Both the position numbers and the translations under genes were made by a program. Shown in pieces: positions 1-8,549 of a stretch of DNA of 64,000 nucleotides. Under the pieces are notes generated by a model. The model had not been told where the DNA came from and did no database searches. It worked only from the letters and a program-made list of their open reading frames with translations. Numbering within the stretch: position 1 is the stretch's first letter; each line of letters begins with the position of its first letter. Origin of the DNA: Skermania sp. ID1734 (GTDB lineage Bacteria; Actinomycetota; Actinomycetes; Mycobacteriales; Mycobacteriaceae). The stretch spans positions 62,001-126,000 of the forward strand of contig NZ_VLIY01000009.1 of the NCBI RefSeq assembly GCF_007489285.1. The letters are read 5' to 3'.

Positions 1-253
1 CAAGGTTCGCAAGAAGAACGACTACACGATCAATCCGGCGAGCCGGATCCCGGTGAAGGTCAAGGCCGGTCCGTCACCGGTCTGGTACGTGTCCGTCATG
101 CTCGGCTTCATGGTGGCCGGCCTGGTCTGGTTGATCGTCTACTACCTCGCGGCCGAGCACATCTCCTGGATGGCCGACCTCAACGCCTGGAACTTCCTGA
201 TCGGCTTCGGCCTTATGGTTATCGGCCTCGTGATGACCATGCGATGGCGCTGA
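1..253 (+). CDS. crgA: CrgA cell division protein (5' end cut by window edge)
   Basis: The open frame runs from the first base of the window to a TGA at 251-253, so only the first few codons are missing. The visible start KVRKKNDY continues into a basic segment and two hydrophobic helices, roughly [15 protein letters not shown] and [13 protein letters not shown], and ends in TMRWR. This is the layout of CrgA, a two-TM protein of about 90 residues that joins the actinobacterial divisome (FtsZ, FtsQ, PBPs, CwsA in mycobacteria). The PH-domain gene follows on the same strand and cwsA lies nearby, as in the Rv0008c-Rv0011c region of M. tuberculosis. The internal ATG at 53 would remove the conserved basic N-terminus and is not the start. 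Confidence 0.93.
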   Translation, partial: KVRKKNDYTINPASRIPVKVKAGPSPVWYVSVMLGFMVAGLVWLIVYYLAAEHISWMADLNAWNFLIGFGLMVIGLVMTMRWR

Positions 254-278
254 ATTACATCGATGTCGTTTATCCCCA

Positions 279-743
279 TTGTTAATAACACCTGTGGATA
301 ACTCTCGAGTGTTGGCCGCGTGGTCCACACCCATTCAGGCAGTCGTTGCCGTCGCGGTTGGCGGTGTTTCGCTGGCAATTGCCGCGCTGATTGTGCCGAC
401 CGAGGCGGCCGGGAGGGTGCTGGTCCTGCTTGCGGCATTGGGATGTCTGGGCATCGCCGCCGTGGCGGGCCGCGAACGTCCGCGGCTGGCCGTTCATCCG
501 GGCGGGATGTTGTCTGTCGGCGGTCTCCGCGGCCGCCGGAGCTGGTCGGCGGCCGACATCCAGCGCATTCGGGTACTGCGCTACCCGCGCCTGGGCCGCC
601 GGGTGCCGATGCTCGAAATCGACATTCAGTCGACGAGCGAAGAACACTTGCTCGTCTTTGGACGGTGGGACCTGGGCACGAACCCGCAAGACGTATTCGA
701 CGCGCTGTGCACGTACGGACTCGTGCCCGCCGAGCGCGATTGA
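279..743 (+). CDS. PH-domain membrane protein, Rv0010c-like
   Basis: A protein of about 154 residues with a hydrophobic hairpin (roughly residues 17-65) followed by a soluble domain with the pattern RPRLAVHPGGMLSV...RRSWSAADIQRIRVL, typical of small bacterial PH-like domains. Such proteins are membrane-anchored with the PH fold in the cytoplasm. The exact function is not known. It follows crgA by 25 bp on the same strand, the position of Rv0010c in M. tuberculosis, so it may share the crgA transcript. The start is uncertain: TTG at 279, GTG at 294 and GTG at 309 are all in frame and none has a good ribosome binding site. The annotation uses the longest. Confidence 0.75.
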   Translation: MLITPVDNSRVLAAWSTPIQAVVAVAVGGVSLAIAALIVPTEAAGRVLVLLAALGCLGIAAVAGRERPRLAVHPGGMLSVGGLRGRRSWSAADIQRIRVLRYPRLGRRVPMLEIDIQSTSEEHLLVFGRWDLGTNPQDVFDALCTYGLVPAERD

Positions 744-744
744 C

Positions 745-1683
745 TCAGACGAGCGGGACCTGCGTGCGCAACTGCTCGATGCGGACGGCGATAACTACAG
801 CGCAGAGCACGCCGATCGCCACGATCGATCCCCAACCGATCGCACGGGTCACCGACCCGCTCAATCCGCGGCCGTGAGCCAGCCACACCGGTACAAACAG
901 CGCGCCGACACTCGCGAGTGTGCCCGCGACCAGTCCGCCGAGGTGACCCCAGATCGATATGCCCGGCAGCGAGACGCTGATGATCACGTTGATAGCAATG
1001 ACGACGAGCACCGGACCCGGGCTCTGCCGCAGGCGCACCAAGATGATGGCGAGCGCGCCGAACAGCCCGAATATCCCCCCGGACGCACCCGCCGTGACGG
1101 CGTTGGTTTGCAGCACCATCACCGCCGCCGACGCACCGAGAATGGACACCACGTAGACGCCGAGGTAACGCCAGCGTCCCAGCACCAGCTCCACATCGCG
1201 ACCAACGATCCACAGCGCGAACATGTTGACCAGGAGATGCACCGGGCCGAAGTGCAAGAATCCAGACCCGATCAACCGCACATAGTCGCCGTTGGCCACG
1301 GCCGGTGGATACAGCGCCCAGGAATTGAACAGCGATGAGCCGCGATCGTTCTCCCACACCGATTGCGCCTGGATGGCCGTAACCGCGAAGACGACGACGT
1401 TGACGGCGATAAGCGCGTAGGTGACGTAAGGCGTGAATCCGGCGTGCACCCGCGCACCCGCTGCCGTGCGCACGGGTCGCTGGGACTGTTGGCCAGCGCG
1501 CACACAGTCCACGCATTGGTACCCGACGGCGGCCTCGCGCAGACACTCCGGACACGCCGGTCGCCCGCATCGGTTACAGGACAGGCCCGTCGGCCGGTCA
1601 CCGTGCCGGTAGCAGACCGGCGGCTGCGGCTGACCGGCGTTCGGCCCGCCCGGTGGCGGACCGAACCCTCCGGGATAGCTCAT
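745..1683 (-). CDS. Rhomboid-family intramembrane serine protease with N-terminal zinc-ribbon
   Basis: A 312-residue protein starting at the ATG at 1681-1683. Residues 23-59 contain H26 and seven Cys in CxxC-type pairs (C23, C35, C38, C43, C46, C56, C59), a B-box-like zinc-binding segment. About six TM helices follow. The rhomboid features are visible: HLLVN in TM2 (about 148-152), the nucleophile GASGG (S200) and the general-base helix GHLGG (H246). The S/H dyad predicts an active protease that cleaves TM substrates. It lies 13 bp after ppiA on the same strand and probably shares its transcript. It is convergent with the PH-domain gene, one base apart. The substrate is unknown. An upstream in-frame extension lacks conserved sequence and was dropped. 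Confidence 0.9.
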   Translation of the reverse strand: MSYPGGFGPPPGGPNAGQPQPPVCYRHGDRPTGLSCNRCGRPACPECLREAAVGYQCVDCVRAGQQSQRPVRTAAGARVHAGFTPYVTYALIAVNVVVFAVTAIQAQSVWENDRGSSLFNSWALYPPAVANGDYVRLIGSGFLHFGPVHLLVNMFALWIVGRDVELVLGRWRYLGVYVVSILGASAAVMVLQTNAVTAGASGGIFGLFGALAIILVRLRQSPGPVLVVIAINVIISVSLPGISIWGHLGGLVAGTLASVGALFVPVWLAHGRGLSGSVTRAIGWGSIVAIGVLCAVVIAVRIEQLRTQVPLV

Positions 1684-1696
1684 CGATGACGCAGGC

Positions 1697-2227
1697 TCAG
1701 GCGACGGTGATGCTGTTGATGACCACCGGTTCTGTCGGACGATCCATGCGATCGGTCTGCGTGGTGGCGATCGCATCGACGACCTTGCGCGACTCCGGAT
1801 CTACCACCTCACCGAAGATGGTGTGCCGACGGTTCAGGTGTGGCGTGCGGTCGACAGTGATGAAGAACTGCGAACCGTTGGTTCCGGGGCCGGCATTGGC
1901 CATGGCCAGCAGGTACGGGCGGTCGAACTGCAGTTCCGGGTGGAACTCGTCGGCGAACTGGTAGCCCGGGCCGCCGCGTCCGGTGCCCGTGGGGTCGCCG
2001 CCCTGGATCATGAAGCCGGCGATGACGCGGTGGAATGGCGCACCGTCATAGAACGGACCGCTGGTGCCGCCCTGCGCGTTCTGCGTCGAATACTCCTTGC
2101 TGCCGTCGGCCAAGCCGACGAAGTTGGCGACCGTCTTGGGCGCATGGTTACCGAATAGGGCGATGGTGATGTCGCCGCGGTTGGTGTGCAATGTCGCGGT
2201 GGATGTCTGCTTCGGAGAAGTCACCAC
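1697..2227 (-). CDS. ppiA: Peptidyl-prolyl cis-trans isomerase A (cyclophilin)
   Basis: A 176-residue single-domain cyclophilin. Motifs in order: N-terminal [21 protein letters not shown], the active-site segment [19 protein letters not shown], then [16 protein letters not shown] and HTIFGEV. Arg in FHRV, Phe and Met in FMIQGGD, Gln in SQFFIT and the usual His near HTIFG are present, so it should be an active proline isomerase in the cytoplasm. No signal peptide is seen. Two tandem GTG codons (2225-2227 and 2222-2224) can start it, with a TGA just upstream in frame. The location next to cwsA and the PH-domain gene matches Rv0009. Confidence 0.95.
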   Translation of the reverse strand: MVTSPKQTSTATLHTNRGDITIALFGNHAPKTVANFVGLADGSKEYSTQNAQGGTSGPFYDGAPFHRVIAGFMIQGGDPTGTGRGGPGYQFADEFHPELQFDRPYLLAMANAGPGTNGSQFFITVDRTPHLNRRHTIFGEVVDPESRKVVDAIATTQTDRMDRPTEPVVINSITVA

Positions 2228-2277
2228 AACATCGTGCCATCACGTCGGGGGCGGCGGATCGAGACGCCCGACAACGA

Positions 2278-2321
2278 CCGTGCGTGAGTTTTCACCGCCC
2301 GCGGTGAAAACTCACGCACGG
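2278..2321. repeat. Perfect 20-bp inverted repeat (dispersed palindromic element, copy 1)
   Basis: Left arm 2278-2297 and right arm 2302-2321 are exact reverse complements around a 4-base loop. The arm contains GTGCGTGAGTTTTCACCG. It lies in the shared upstream region of divergent ppiA and cwsA and has no T-tract, so a terminator role is unlikely. The right arm recurs with one mismatch between gyrB and gyrA (29719-29738), which suggests a small dispersed repeat family. Confidence 0.85.
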
Positions 2322-2382
2322 GTCGGTTGACGCGTTGGGGCAACTCGCGCGTTTGGTGGCGTCCTTGTGTAAGAGTGGAGCG

Positions 2383-2856
2383 ATGAATCTCGTTCGCAAG
2401 TCGAGCACGAATGGCGCAGTTGGTAAGGACGACGCTGCCACCCTTTCGCAGGAACGCAATCCGGTTACCTACGGCAGTGCGTTGCGACAGGTGGGCGCGG
2501 GCGCTACCGCGCTGGCGATGGGTTCGGGCGGTATCGGAATGCTGCTGGCTCGCAACGGCTTCGACCTCGCCAAACGGGGTGTGGCCCGGGCCCGTGAGGC
2601 GCGGCGCGACCTGGCCGAGTTGGCGGCGATGGATGCGGCAGCCGTCGCGGACACGCCCAAGGTGTCTCGTCCCCGCGCGCTGCTAGTGGTCGGCGGCGTC
2701 GCTGCCGCGGTACTCGCCGGTGGAGCCGTCTTCGGTTGGAGCCGGCGCCGCCACACGCCACCGCCCGCCGCTGAACCGCCGCGGCTCGGTGAGCCGTCCT
2801 CGAATGGCGTCGCGTCGACCCAACAAGCGCCGGCGCCGACCAGCCAGCCCGGCTGA
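2383..2856 (+). CDS. cwsA: CwsA-like cell wall synthesis / cell shape protein
   Basis: A 157-residue protein starting at the ATG at 2383, with a ribosome binding site (GAGTGGAG) about six bases upstream. Residues 1-95 are soluble and Ala/Arg-rich. A single TM (VVGGVAAAVLAGGAVF, about 106-125) is followed by SRRR and a proline-rich tail. The TM closely resembles the M. tuberculosis CwsA segment AAAILAGGAV, and the gene has the same position and divergent orientation relative to ppiA and crgA. CwsA interacts with CrgA and Wag31 and affects polar growth and division in mycobacteria. The N-terminal part is not strongly conserved, so the assignment rests on position, architecture and the TM motif. 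Confidence 0.75.
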   Translation: MNLVRKSSTNGAVGKDDAATLSQERNPVTYGSALRQVGAGATALAMGSGGIGMLLARNGFDLAKRGVARAREARRDLAELAAMDAAAVADTPKVSRPRALLVVGGVAAAVLAGGAVFGWSRRRHTPPPAAEPPRLGEPSSNGVASTQQAPAPTSQPG

Positions 2857-2860
2857 CGGT

Positions 2861-5083
2861 TTACTCGCGTCGGGCGAGCGGCGAGGGCCACCAGATTCGC
2901 TTGCCGATGTCGTAGGACAGCGCCGGCACCAATACCGACCGCACCACGATGGTGTCGAGCAGTACGCCGAACGCCACCGCGAAGCCCACTTCGGCCAAGA
3001 ACACCAGCGGCATGACGCCCAGCACGGCGAAGGTCGCGGCAAGCACGACGCCGGCCGACGTGATCACGCCACCGGTCACCGCAAGACCACGACGGATTCC
3101 TGGTCGGGTTCCGTGTTGTTGCGATTCTTCCCGCACGCGGGTCATCAAGAAGATGTTGTAGTCGATGCCGAGGGCGACCAAGAAAACAAACGCGAACAGC
3201 GGAAACGACTGGTCGGCGCCAGAAAAGTTGAAGACGTGGCTGAACACGAACCCGCACACGCCCAGGGTCGCCGCGAAGGACAGCACAACCGAGCCGATCA
3301 GCAGTAGCGGTGCGAGCAGCGCACGCAAGAGGACCGACAGCACGACGAAGATGACCGCGAGCACGATCGGGATGATCAGGTCGCGGTCGTGCACGGCGGC
3401 CTGGTGCACATCCAGTGTCGCCGCCGATTGGCCGCCCACCAGCGCATCAGCACCGGGGACGGCGTGCACCGCTGCGCGCAACCGCTTGACCGTGTCCAAT
3501 GCTCCGGGCTGGTCGAACGCGTCCTGCAGCACCACGTTGATGACGGTCCGGCCGTTGACCGGTTGCACCTGCAAGCTCGGCGGCACACACTGGCCGGCTC
3601 CGCCGCTCGGCGCCGTGCCGAGTTGACTCAGCAGCGCGGCCACCTTCTCGGCGTCGGCCTGAATGCAGACCGAAGCGGGCGCCGTCGATACCCCAGGAAC
3701 AGCTGCGGCGACCTTCATCACCTCCCCCGCGGTCGACGCGTTGGCCACTATCACCGCCGGGGCGCCGGCGCCCTTGGGAAACTTCGCGTCGTAAAGCTCT
3801 TGTCCCACAATGGCTTGCGGTCGATTGGTGAAACTTTGCGCCGTCGTCAGCCCGTTGGTCTTCAGCAAACCGATCCCCGAGATTGCGATCAGCAGGATGA
3901 CCGTCGCTCCGATCCACGCCGGTCGCCGATTGCTCACGACGGTGTTGGCGATCCGCCCCCACATGCCATGGGTGGCAAGGTCCGTCGCCTGATCCGCACG
4001 CGGAATCCGCGGCCAGAACACCCACCGTCCGCAGGCGGCGAGTGCGACGGGCAGGAACGTCATCATCACGAGCAGGGTGCAGCCGACGCCGACCGCGCCG
4101 ACCGGTCCCATGCCCTTGTTCGAGTTCAGCTCGGAGAACGTCAGGCACAGCAATCCGAGGCTCACGGTCACCGCCGACGCTACGATCGCGGCCGCGGATT
4201 CCTTCCAGGCCTTGATCATCGCCTCGAACCGATTCTCGTAGACGTGCAATTCCTCGCGATATCGCGCAATGAGCAAGAGCGCGTAGTCAGTTCCGGCACC
4301 CAGTACCAAGACGTAGAGGATTCCCTGGCTTTGCCCGTTGAGCGTGATGATCTCGTCTTTGGCCAGCCAATACACCACCAGCGAGGCGATACCGAGGGCC
4401 AGGACATCCGACAACAGCGGGAAGACCCAGAGCACCGGCGAGCGGTACACCAGCAGCAAAATCAGTACGACGACACCGATGGCCGCGAACAACAGCGTGC
4501 CGTCGATCGAGCTGAATACGGAGATGAACGCGACCAGCAGCCCGCCCGGACCGGCCGGATACACATCCAGATCGGGTCCGACCGCGTTTTTGGCGGTGTC
4601 GAGCACGGCGTTCTCGGCATCGAGCAGCTCGTCGCCGTTGCGCGACTTGCCGTTCTCCTTGGCGATCAACGGCACGAAGGCAGCAGCGGTGGTTCCGTCG
4701 GCGGAGAACTGGATGCCGAGCATCGCCGGCTTGTCGACGCCTTTGACGCCGCCAATTGCCTGTACCGCGGTGGTTATCCGCTGCTTGTCCTGCGGCGTCA
4801 GCCCGGATGCGCGATGGAAGACGACGAACCCGGGCAGGTTTTCCACCTTGGTAAATGCGCTTGCTTCTTGCATCGCCCGGGTGGACTCGGCGCTGCCAGG
4901 CAGGAACGACGAATTGTCGTTCTTTTGGACTTCGCTCAGTTTCGCCTGGAAAGAGCCTCCGAAGCCACCAAGCAGGAACACCACGATTGCGACCGCAACG
5001 ATAGAGAAGATCGGCCACCGAAAGCCGCGCGAGCGAGTGGCCGTCTCCTCCGGCTCCTCGATCGTTGATATCGGGTCGGACAT
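2861..5083 (-). CDS. MMPL/RND-family membrane transporter
   Basis: A 740-residue protein in two homologous halves. Each half has one TM, an extracytoplasmic domain and a five- to six-helix bundle. Helix 1 is about residues 25-45. The MMPL signatures GAGTDYALLLIARYREE (first half) and GIDYNIFLMTRVREE (second half) are present, including the TM4 Asp-Tyr pairs used for proton coupling. Such proteins export lipids or small molecules across the inner membrane using the proton gradient. No lipid-synthesis genes are adjacent, so no substrate can be named. The start ATG at 5081-5083 has a GGAG site upstream. It converges on cwsA, with four bases between the stop codons. Confidence 0.92.
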   Translation of the reverse strand: MSDPISTIEEPEETATRSRGFRWPIFSIVAVAIVVFLLGGFGGSFQAKLSEVQKNDNSSFLPGSAESTRAMQEASAFTKVENLPGFVVFHRASGLTPQDKQRITTAVQAIGGVKGVDKPAMLGIQFSADGTTAAAFVPLIAKENGKSRNGDELLDAENAVLDTAKNAVGPDLDVYPAGPGGLLVAFISVFSSIDGTLLFAAIGVVVLILLLVYRSPVLWVFPLLSDVLALGIASLVVYWLAKDEIITLNGQSQGILYVLVLGAGTDYALLLIARYREELHVYENRFEAMIKAWKESAAAIVASAVTVSLGLLCLTFSELNSNKGMGPVGAVGVGCTLLVMMTFLPVALAACGRWVFWPRIPRADQATDLATHGMWGRIANTVVSNRRPAWIGATVILLIAISGIGLLKTNGLTTAQSFTNRPQAIVGQELYDAKFPKGAGAPAVIVANASTAGEVMKVAAAVPGVSTAPASVCIQADAEKVAALLSQLGTAPSGGAGQCVPPSLQVQPVNGRTVINVVLQDAFDQPGALDTVKRLRAAVHAVPGADALVGGQSAATLDVHQAAVHDRDLIIPIVLAVIFVVLSVLLRALLAPLLLIGSVVLSFAATLGVCGFVFSHVFNFSGADQSFPLFAFVFLVALGIDYNIFLMTRVREESQQHGTRPGIRRGLAVTGGVITSAGVVLAATFAVLGVMPLVFLAEVGFAVAFGVLLDTIVVRSVLVPALSYDIGKRIWWPSPLARRE

Positions 5084-5164
5084 CGGATCTCCTCGGCGAA
5101 CGTCGATACCGGCCGGAGCTACTTTCCTACGAGTCGCAGCCTAGTGCCGGTGCAGAATTGGACC

Positions 5165-5995
5165 ATGGCGGCGGCCGGTGAATTTGATCTAGATGCCTAT
5201 TTCGCGCGCATCGAATTCACCGGCGACTGCGCTCCAACGCTGGATACGCTGACCTCGATCGCGTATTGCCACGCACTTGCGATTCCGTTCGAGAATCTCT
5301 ATCCCTTTCTCGGACAATCCGTTTCATTGGACCTGTCCGCATTGCAGCGCAAGCTCGTCGACCATCGCCGCGGCGGCTGGTGCTTCGAACACAATTTGCT
5401 GCTGCGCGAAGCGCTGCTGGCGCTGGGTTACGAGGTGACCGCCTTAGCCGCGCGTGTGTTGTGGGGAGGTCCGCCCGATCGCATCACTCCGCGTTCGCAC
5501 ATGCTGCTGCGAGTGGGAGTTCCAGACGACCCGCAGCCGTATCTGGTCGATGTCGGTTTCGGCGGCATGACCCCCACCTCCGCGCTGCTGTTCTCGCGCG
5601 GGGTCGAGCAAACCACGCCACACGAACCGTTCCGGGTCGGCGATATCGACGGCGACTTCACGGTCGAGGCCTTGGTCGGGGATGCGTGGGTAACGCTCTA
5701 CCGCTTCGACCTGACCCCGCAGTACCCGGTCGATTACGAGGCCGCCAACTGGTACCTGTCCACCCATCCGAGCTCGCACTTCGTGAACGGACTCACGGCG
5801 GCGCGCCCGGCCGCCGATCGTCGGTATGCCCTCAACAACCGTCGACTCAACGTTCATCACCTTGACGGGACGTCGGAACGGCACGTCCTCGGCTCCGCCG
5901 ACGAACTGATCGAGTGCCTGCGGCGGGATTTCCACATAGAACTCGACAATCCGGATCCTCTGCGTGGGGCATTCGACCGAATCCCTAACGACTGA
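5165..5995 (+). CDS. nat: Arylamine N-acetyltransferase
   Basis: A 276-residue protein with the complete NAT catalytic triad: Cys in RRGGWCFEHN, His in PRSHMLL and Asp in LVDVGFGG. The family signature IPFENLYPFLG is near residue 45, and the length matches the usual 275-285. NAT transfers acetyl or propionyl from CoA to arylamines and hydrazines. In mycobacteria it acetylates isoniazid and sits near cholesterol catabolism genes, but that context is absent here. The start chosen is the ATG at 5165. GTG codons at 5144 and 5150 are in frame alternatives with no clear ribosome binding site. It overlaps the ABC permease gene by 11 bp at the 3' ends. Confidence 0.95.
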   Translation: MAAAGEFDLDAYFARIEFTGDCAPTLDTLTSIAYCHALAIPFENLYPFLGQSVSLDLSALQRKLVDHRRGGWCFEHNLLLREALLALGYEVTALAARVLWGGPPDRITPRSHMLLRVGVPDDPQPYLVDVGFGGMTPTSALLFSRGVEQTTPHEPFRVGDIDGDFTVEALVGDAWVTLYRFDLTPQYPVDYEAANWYLSTHPSSHFVNGLTAARPAADRRYALNNRRLNVHHLDGTSERHVLGSADELIECLRRDFHIELDNPDPLRGAFDRIPND

Positions 5996-6788
5996 CAGCC
6001 TTTTGGTACCGACGCACGGCGAGTGGAACGAACACGATCAGAATGAGCGCCGTCCAGATCAGCGTCGCCAGGACCGAGTGCTGCAGCGGCCATGCGTCGG
6101 GCACCCGCATCGCCGGATTGGTATTGCCGAACAACTCCCGCGTCGCCTGCGTCAGCGCGGAGACCGGATTCCATTCGGCGATCACCCGCAACGGTCCGGG
6201 CAGATTATCGCTGGGCACAAACGTATTGGCCAGGAACGTCAGCGGAAAAATCGTCATGAACGTGGCGTTATTGAAGACCTCCGGCGTCCGGATCCACAGG
6301 CCAACCACGGCCATCACCCACGACATCGCGTAGGCGAAGACCAAGAGCAGCACGAAACCACCCAGCGCCTCGAGCGGCGAGGTACGAATTCGCCACCCGA
6401 TCAACAATCCGGTCAGGGACATCACGATCAGGCTGATCAGGTTGATCATGACGTCGCTGGTGGTGCGCCCGACGAGCACCGCCGACGGCGCCATCGGCAG
6501 CGAACGAAATCGGTCGATAATGCCCTTCTGCATGTCCTCGGCCAGGCCCAGCCCCGTCCACGACGCCCCAAAGACCACAGTCTGGGCAAAGACCCCGGCG
6601 ATCAGGAACTCCCGGTAGGACATTCCCGGCAGGGTGATCGCGCTGCCGAAGATGAAACCGAACAAGAGCACGAACATGATCGGTGACATCGTCGTGAACA
6701 CGAGCAAGTCCGGCACCCGTTTGATCTTGATCAGGTTGCGCTTGGCGATGGTGATGCCATCGCTGGCGGCCATCTGTAACGCGTTCAC
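5985..6788 (-). CDS. ABC-2 type transporter permease, DrrB-like
   Basis: A 267-residue membrane protein with about six hydrophobic helices and the ABC-2 pattern. An N-terminal amphipathic stretch (KRNLIKIKRVPDLL) precedes TM1. The loop LAEDMQKGIIDRFRSLPMAPSAVLVGR is the typical coupling helix of daunorubicin-resistance-type permeases. Its GTG start overlaps the stop of the upstream ATPase gene in a GTGA arrangement, so the two are translationally coupled. Together they should form a drug, lipid or polyketide exporter. No biosynthetic cluster is adjacent, so the substrate is open. Confidence 0.88.
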   Translation of the reverse strand: MNALQMAASDGITIAKRNLIKIKRVPDLLVFTTMSPIMFVLLFGFIFGSAITLPGMSYREFLIAGVFAQTVVFGASWTGLGLAEDMQKGIIDRFRSLPMAPSAVLVGRTTSDVMINLISLIVMSLTGLLIGWRIRTSPLEALGGFVLLLVFAYAMSWVMAVVGLWIRTPEVFNNATFMTIFPLTFLANTFVPSDNLPGPLRVIAEWNPVSALTQATRELFGNTNPAMRVPDAWPLQHSVLATLIWTALILIVFVPLAVRRYQKAVSR

Positions 6789-7768
6789 TTCGCATACTCC
6801 TTCGCTGGCGCCGTGGTGGTTTCGGATTCTTCGGCCTGATGCCCGGTCAATGCGAGAAATACATCGTCGAGCGTCGGACGGCGCAGGCCGACGTCACGGA
6901 CGCGGATGCCGCGGGCCGCGAGTTTGCCCAGCGCCTCCATGAGCGACTGGGCACCCTCGGTGACCGGTATGGTCAGCCGCCGCAGGTTGGTGTCAACGCT
7001 CACCGCACCGACAGCGAACTGCGCCAACTCGTTTCGGGCGTCATCGAGATCGTCTGCGTTGGCGACGGTGATCTCGATGCGCTCGCCGCCTACCCGGTCC
7101 TTGAGCGAATCGGCGGTGCCTTCGGCAATCAATTGACCATGGTCGATTACCGCGATGCGGTCGGCGAGCCGGTCCGCCTCGTCCATGTACTGCGTCGTCA
7201 GGAGGAGGGTCGTCCCGCCCGCTACCAACTCGTCGATCACGTCCCACAGCCCGATTCGGGCACGAGGATCGAGACCGGTGGTCGGCTCGTCGAGGAACAA
7301 CACCGGCGGGTTCGCCACCAGGGCGCCGGCCAGGTCGAGCCGGCGGCGCATGCCGCCCGAGTACCCCTTGACCGGACGGTCGGCGGCGTCGCTGAGATCG
7401 AATCGTTCGAGAAGTTCGCGCGCCCGCTGCTTACTGCGCTTGACGCCGAGGTGGTAGAGCCGTCCCACCATTTCCAGGTTCTCCGCGCCGGTCAGATACT
7501 CGTCCACCGCTGCGTACTGACCCGAGGCCCCGATGTGTTCGCGCAGCTTGCGCGGTTGCGCAAGTACGTCGATGCCCGCCACCGTCGCGGTGCCCGCATC
7601 CGGCCGCAACAACGTGGTGAGCACCCGGACCGTTGTGGTCTTACCCGCGCCGTTCGGGCCCAGCAGCGCGAGCACCGTGCCCTCGGCAACTGACAGAGTT
7701 AGGCCGTCGAGGGCCGTGAGGTTGCCGTATCTCTTGACCAAACCCTCGGCGACAATTGCGTCTGCCAT
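6785..7768 (-). CDS. ABC transporter ATP-binding protein, DrrA-like
   Basis: A 327-residue ATPase beginning MADAIVAEGLVKRYG at the ATG at 7766-7768, with GGAGG nine bases upstream. Walker A is GPNGAGKTTT, the Q-loop lies near IGASGQYAAVDEYLTG, the signature is YSGGMRRRLDLA, Walker B is VLFLDEPTTGLD and the switch His follows in TTQYMDEADRLADR. The C-terminal extension ending GLRRPTLDDVFLALTGHQ is characteristic of the DrrA subfamily. It pairs with the permease that follows. An upstream in-frame extension into the intergenic region is not supported. Confidence 0.92.
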   Translation of the reverse strand: MADAIVAEGLVKRYGNLTALDGLTLSVAEGTVLALLGPNGAGKTTTVRVLTTLLRPDAGTATVAGIDVLAQPRKLREHIGASGQYAAVDEYLTGAENLEMVGRLYHLGVKRSKQRARELLERFDLSDAADRPVKGYSGGMRRRLDLAGALVANPPVLFLDEPTTGLDPRARIGLWDVIDELVAGGTTLLLTTQYMDEADRLADRIAVIDHGQLIAEGTADSLKDRVGGERIEITVANADDLDDARNELAQFAVGAVSVDTNLRRLTIPVTEGAQSLMEALGKLAARGIRVRDVGLRRPTLDDVFLALTGHQAEESETTTAPAKEYAK

Positions 7769-7903
7769 CTGGTTCGCCTCCCTGTGCTCGAGCCGGGTCG
7801 AACGTCCGATTCGCCCGGTTATCGCTCCAGTATTATTCGAGCCACCGACAAGTTCGCGCATCCCTTTTTTTCGAGCCGGCAGACGCGTACCCGGTCAGAT
7901 CGG

Positions 7904-8485
7904 TCAACGGCGCACCCGATAGCTCAGGTGAAGCACCCGGTTGCCCTGAACAACTACGTCTGGGCCATCCAGCAGGTGCTGCGCGTCGACGGAGCCGAAG
8001 TAGCGCTTACCGGACCCGAGCACGACGGGTGCGACGTCCATGCGTACCTCGTCGACCAAGCCTGCGGCGAGCACCTGGCCGCCGATATCGCCGGCAGCGA
8101 CCTCGACAGTGCGGTCACCCGCAAGCTCCCGCGCCTTGGCCACGGCTGACTCGATGCCGTCGACAAAGTGGAACGGCGCCTCGGCGTTCCAGCCCTCGGG
8201 CGCACCACGGTGGCTCACCACGACGACATGGTCGACCCCGCTCGGAGGCGTCCCCTCCCAGCCGTCGGTGATGTCAAAGACGTGACGGCCAACAATGGTC
8301 ACTGCGATCTCGTCCCAGTACGGCCGGATGTGGCCGTAAGAGGCCTGCGACACCTTCAGAACGCCACCGTCGTCCAACGGCACGTCACCGCTGACCAGCC
8401 ACTCGAAGATCGGACCGGGATCGTCTTTCTCATCCGCGATGAAACCATCCACCGAAACCGACGCGTTCATGACCACTTTCCCCAT
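7904..8485 (-). CDS. Dihydrofolate reductase-like (RibD C-terminal domain) protein
   Basis: A 193-residue protein starting at the ATG at 8483-8485 with a strong AGGAGGA site. It begins MGKVVMNASVSVDGFIADE, the common N-terminus of the YyaP/YwjB group of DHFR/RibD-C fold proteins. The later segments GRHVFDI and GGQVLAAGLVDE match the NADPH-binding fold. The biochemical role of these stand-alone proteins is mostly unknown. They are not the housekeeping DHFR. The AraC-type gene 64 bp upstream on the same strand may control it. Confidence 0.85.
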   Translation of the reverse strand: MGKVVMNASVSVDGFIADEKDDPGPIFEWLVSGDVPLDDGGVLKVSQASYGHIRPYWDEIAVTIVGRHVFDITDGWEGTPPSGVDHVVVVSHRGAPEGWNAEAPFHFVDGIESAVAKARELAGDRTVEVAAGDIGGQVLAAGLVDEVRMDVAPVVLGSGKRYFGSVDAQHLLDGPDVVVQGNRVLHLSYRVRR

Positions 8486-8549
8486 GGATTCCTCCTCTGC
8501 TTGGAGTCCCAAGTCTTGTGCGGCGTGAACTTGTCGCTCTTGTAAGAAA

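Noticed and set aside
2278-2321. Reading the ppiA-cwsA hairpin as a Rho-independent terminator
   Set aside because: It lies between two divergent starts, not gene ends, and no T-tract follows on either strand.
3389-5068. Long plus-strand frame (559 codons) opposite the MMPL gene
   Set aside because: It is an antisense shadow: low-complexity, Arg/His-rich, no motif, and the MMPL protein on the other strand is well conserved.
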